Positions 37,702-39,230 of a DNA stretch of 39,230 nucleotides are shown one piece after another. The position numbers were made by a program, and so were the translations under genes. Each line of letters opens with the position of its first letter. Within the stretch, counting starts at the first letter, position 1. The notes beneath the pieces were generated by a model. The model saw nothing but the letters and a program-made list of their open reading frames with translations, was not told the origin of the DNA and made no database searches. Origin of the DNA: DASUXA01 sp036378155 (GTDB taxonomy: Bacteria; Actinomycetota; Actinomycetes; Mycobacteriales; Micromonosporaceae); contig DASUXA010000045.1 of assembly GCA_036378155.1 (NCBI GenBank), positions 1-39,230 of the forward strand, in the 5' to 3' direction.

Positions 37702-38829
37702 TCAGCCACGGGTGTGCGAGCCGAGCATTCGCACGTCACCGGTACCTTCGACGATCTCGCCGACCTGCCAGGCAGGCACCTTGCGACCCGCGAGGTACGC
37801 CAGCGCGCGGTCCACGTCCTGCGGGGCGACCACGGCCATCATGCCGACGCCCATGTTGAACGTGCTCTCCATCTCCGGCTGGTCGATCCGACCACGGGAC
37901 TGCACCAGTTCGAAGATCGGGTGCGGTCGCCACGACGCCCGGTGTACCAGGGCGTCCACGTGCTCGGGCAGCACCCGGACCAGATTGCCGGGAATGCCGC
38001 CGCCGGTGATGTGGGCGAGCGCGTGTACCTCGCACTCCTGGATCAGCCCGAGGCAGTCCTTCGCGTAGATCCGGGTGGGGGTGAGCAGTACCTCGCCGAG
38101 GCTCTGCTGCGAGCCGAGGTCCTCGATGACGGTGTCCAGGCGCAGCCGCCCCGCGCCGAGCAGCACGTGCCGCACCAGCGAGTACCCGTTGCTGTGCAGA
38201 CCCGACGAGCCCAGCGCGAGGACCACGTCGCCGACCTCGACCCGGTCGCGCCCGAGAATCCGGTCCGCCTCGACCACGCCCACCCCGGTACCGGAGATGT
38301 CGTACTCGTGCGGCGCGAGCACGCCCGGATGCTCGGCGGTCTCGCCGCCCAGCAGGGCGCAGCCGGCGAGCCGGCAGCCGTCCGCGATACCGGCCGCGAT
38401 GTCCGCGACCTTCTCCGGTACCACCTCGCCGCAGGCGATGTAGTCCAGCAGGAACAGTGGTTCGGCGCCGCACGCGACCAGGTCGTCCACGACCATCGCG
38501 ACCAGGTCGATACCGACCGTGTCGTGGATGTCCATCTGCTGGGCGATGACGAGTTTGGTACCGACGCCGTCCGCCGACGAGGCGAGCACCGGGTTCTTGT
38601 ACTTGCGCATGTCGAGCTTGAACAGCCCGGCGAAACCGCCGATGTCGCCGAGGACCTCGGGTCGGGAAGCCCGTTGTACCCGCGACTTGAGCAGCTCGAC
38701 AGCCCGGTCGCCGGCTTCGATGGAGACGCCCGCGTCGGCGTAGGTCGCCGAACGCTTGCGCCCACCCCGGCCGCTGCCGTTGGTCCACGGCTCGCGGTTG
38801 GTGTTGGGTCGCTCGGTAACGTGCGTCAC
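37702..38829 (-). CDS. purM: Phosphoribosylformylglycinamidine cyclo-ligase
   Basis: 375 residues. Makes AIR from FGAM with ATP, the fifth step of purine synthesis. Family core TYADAGVSIEAGDRAVELLK (29-48), then SADGVGTKLVIAQQ, DYIACGEV, GGETAEHPG and HITGGGIPGNLVRVLP. The first 28 residues are a polar extension. It follows purF on the same strand with a 78-bp gap. The RiPP genes lie downstream. Confidence 0.95.
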   Translation of the reverse strand: MTHVTERPNTNREPWTNGSGRGGRKRSATYADAGVSIEAGDRAVELLKSRVQRASRPEVLGDIGGFAGLFKLDMRKYKNPVLASSADGVGTKLVIAQQMDIHDTVGIDLVAMVVDDLVACGAEPLFLLDYIACGEVVPEKVADIAAGIADGCRLAGCALLGGETAEHPGVLAPHEYDISGTGVGVVEADRILGRDRVEVGDVVLALGSSGLHSNGYSLVRHVLLGAGRLRLDTVIEDLGSQQSLGEVLLTPTRIYAKDCLGLIQECEVHALAHITGGGIPGNLVRVLPEHVDALVHRASWRPHPIFELVQSRGRIDQPEMESTFNMGVGMMAVVAPQDVDRALAYLAGRKVPAWQVGEIVEGTGDVRMLGSHTRG

Positions 38830-38907
38830 GGTTCTCCCCTTATGCGGCCGGCTGGGCTGAGCGGAAACGGGTGGTGCCGGCCGGCCCGGCCCCGCCCTCG
38901 ATTGCGG

Positions 38908-39230
38908 TCACGGACGCAGCAACGCGTCCCCGCCGCCGAGGCTGGCGCTGACCGCCACCCCGTTCGGCGCGTCCGGACGACTCGCGTCCTCCGGCTGGTC
39001 CTGGCGTGCGGGCGTGGCGGACACCCGCCGCCCGACCCCTTCGAGCACGTGTTTGCCGATCAGGTCATCCTCCGGCAGCGCGATCGGGTAACGGCCGTCG
39101 AAGCATGCCTTGCACAACCTCGTCGCGGGCTGCTCGCTGGCGGCGACCAGTCCGGCCAGGGACACGTAACCGAGGCTGTCCGCGCCGATGGCGCGGCGTA
39201 CCCCCTCGAGGTCGAGACCGTTCGCGATCA
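38908..39230 (-). CDS. purF: Amidophosphoribosyltransferase, C-terminal part
   Basis: Only the last 107 residues are in the window; the gene continues beyond the right edge. The visible part reads SLGYVSLAGLVAASEQPATR and LCKACFDGRYPIALPEDDL, the usual PurF end with the cluster-binding LCxAC segment. The tail (about 30 residues) is unstructured. Upstream of purM in the conserved purine order. Confidence 0.93.
   Translation of the reverse strand, partial: IANGLDLEGVRRAIGADSLGYVSLAGLVAASEQPATRLCKACFDGRYPIALPEDDLIGKHVLEGVGRRVSATPARQDQPEDASRPDAPNGVAVSASLGGGDALLRP

Noticed and set aside
1..39230. CRISPR array
   Set aside because: No regularly spaced repeat set of suitable length was seen; the repeats found are pairs or single hairpins.

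Overview
The window is high-GC DNA with short gaps, many GTG starts and many 4-base stop/start overlaps. It carries a vdh / BldC / DUF3073 / purM / purF neighbourhood, which points to a mycelial actinobacterium. I favour a Micromonosporaceae-like genus, but the genus is inferred.

Left edge (1-1.5 kb) is mobile-element debris: the tail of an unknown gene, a displaced 3' half of a tRNA-Phe gene that looks like an attachment site, an orphan ribbon-helix-helix antitoxin-like gene and a frameshifted GntR helix-turn-helix relic. At 1.5-8.6 kb an eight-gene minus-strand operon (HPS-like and PHI-like enzymes, polar amino-acid-type ABC importer, KDPG aldolase, KDG kinase) faces a divergent IclR regulator; it is probably a catabolic operon for an acidic or amino sugar acid that ends in Entner-Doudoroff cleavage. 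At 9.1-12.6 kb a VOC gene and an IS3 relic precede a compositionally different cassette: an IPNS-type oxygenase with a changed metal motif, a stand-alone WYL-like domain, and a dCTP-deaminase-like protein that has Gln in place of the catalytic Glu and a C-terminal membrane anchor. This is the best candidate for an undescribed system, possibly nucleotide sensing or phage defence.

12.7-26.6 kb is accessory and housekeeping material: two MFS exporters with a MarR regulator and a near-perfect operator, a bifunctional GGDEF/HD-GYP membrane protein, a lipid START-like protein, a hydrolase, a cis-prenyltransferase, two DinB-fold proteins, an ECF41-type sigma factor with its SDR partner and a matching promoter, a NUDIX protein and a PaaI-type thioesterase. 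At 26.6-32.4 kb come a lipoprotein that appears to be a circularly permuted branched-chain amino-acid binding protein, a 3-hydroxyacyl-CoA dehydrogenase/enoyl-CoA hydratase pair, a small protein made of 13-residue calcium-loop repeats, and an MMPL transporter divergent from its TetR regulator across a perfect palindrome.

33.1-39.2 kb is the conserved chromosomal neighbourhood: bldC, a conserved actinobacterial gene, valine/leucine dehydrogenase, DUF3073, purM and the end of purF. Between DUF3073 and purM sits a two-gene RiPP locus, a radical SAM/SPASM maturase overlapping a 65-residue precursor whose aromatic C-terminus (FEDAFPTFYQFSN) fits three-residue cyclophane peptides (AmcA/AmcB-like). 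No rRNA, complete tRNA or CRISPR array was seen.
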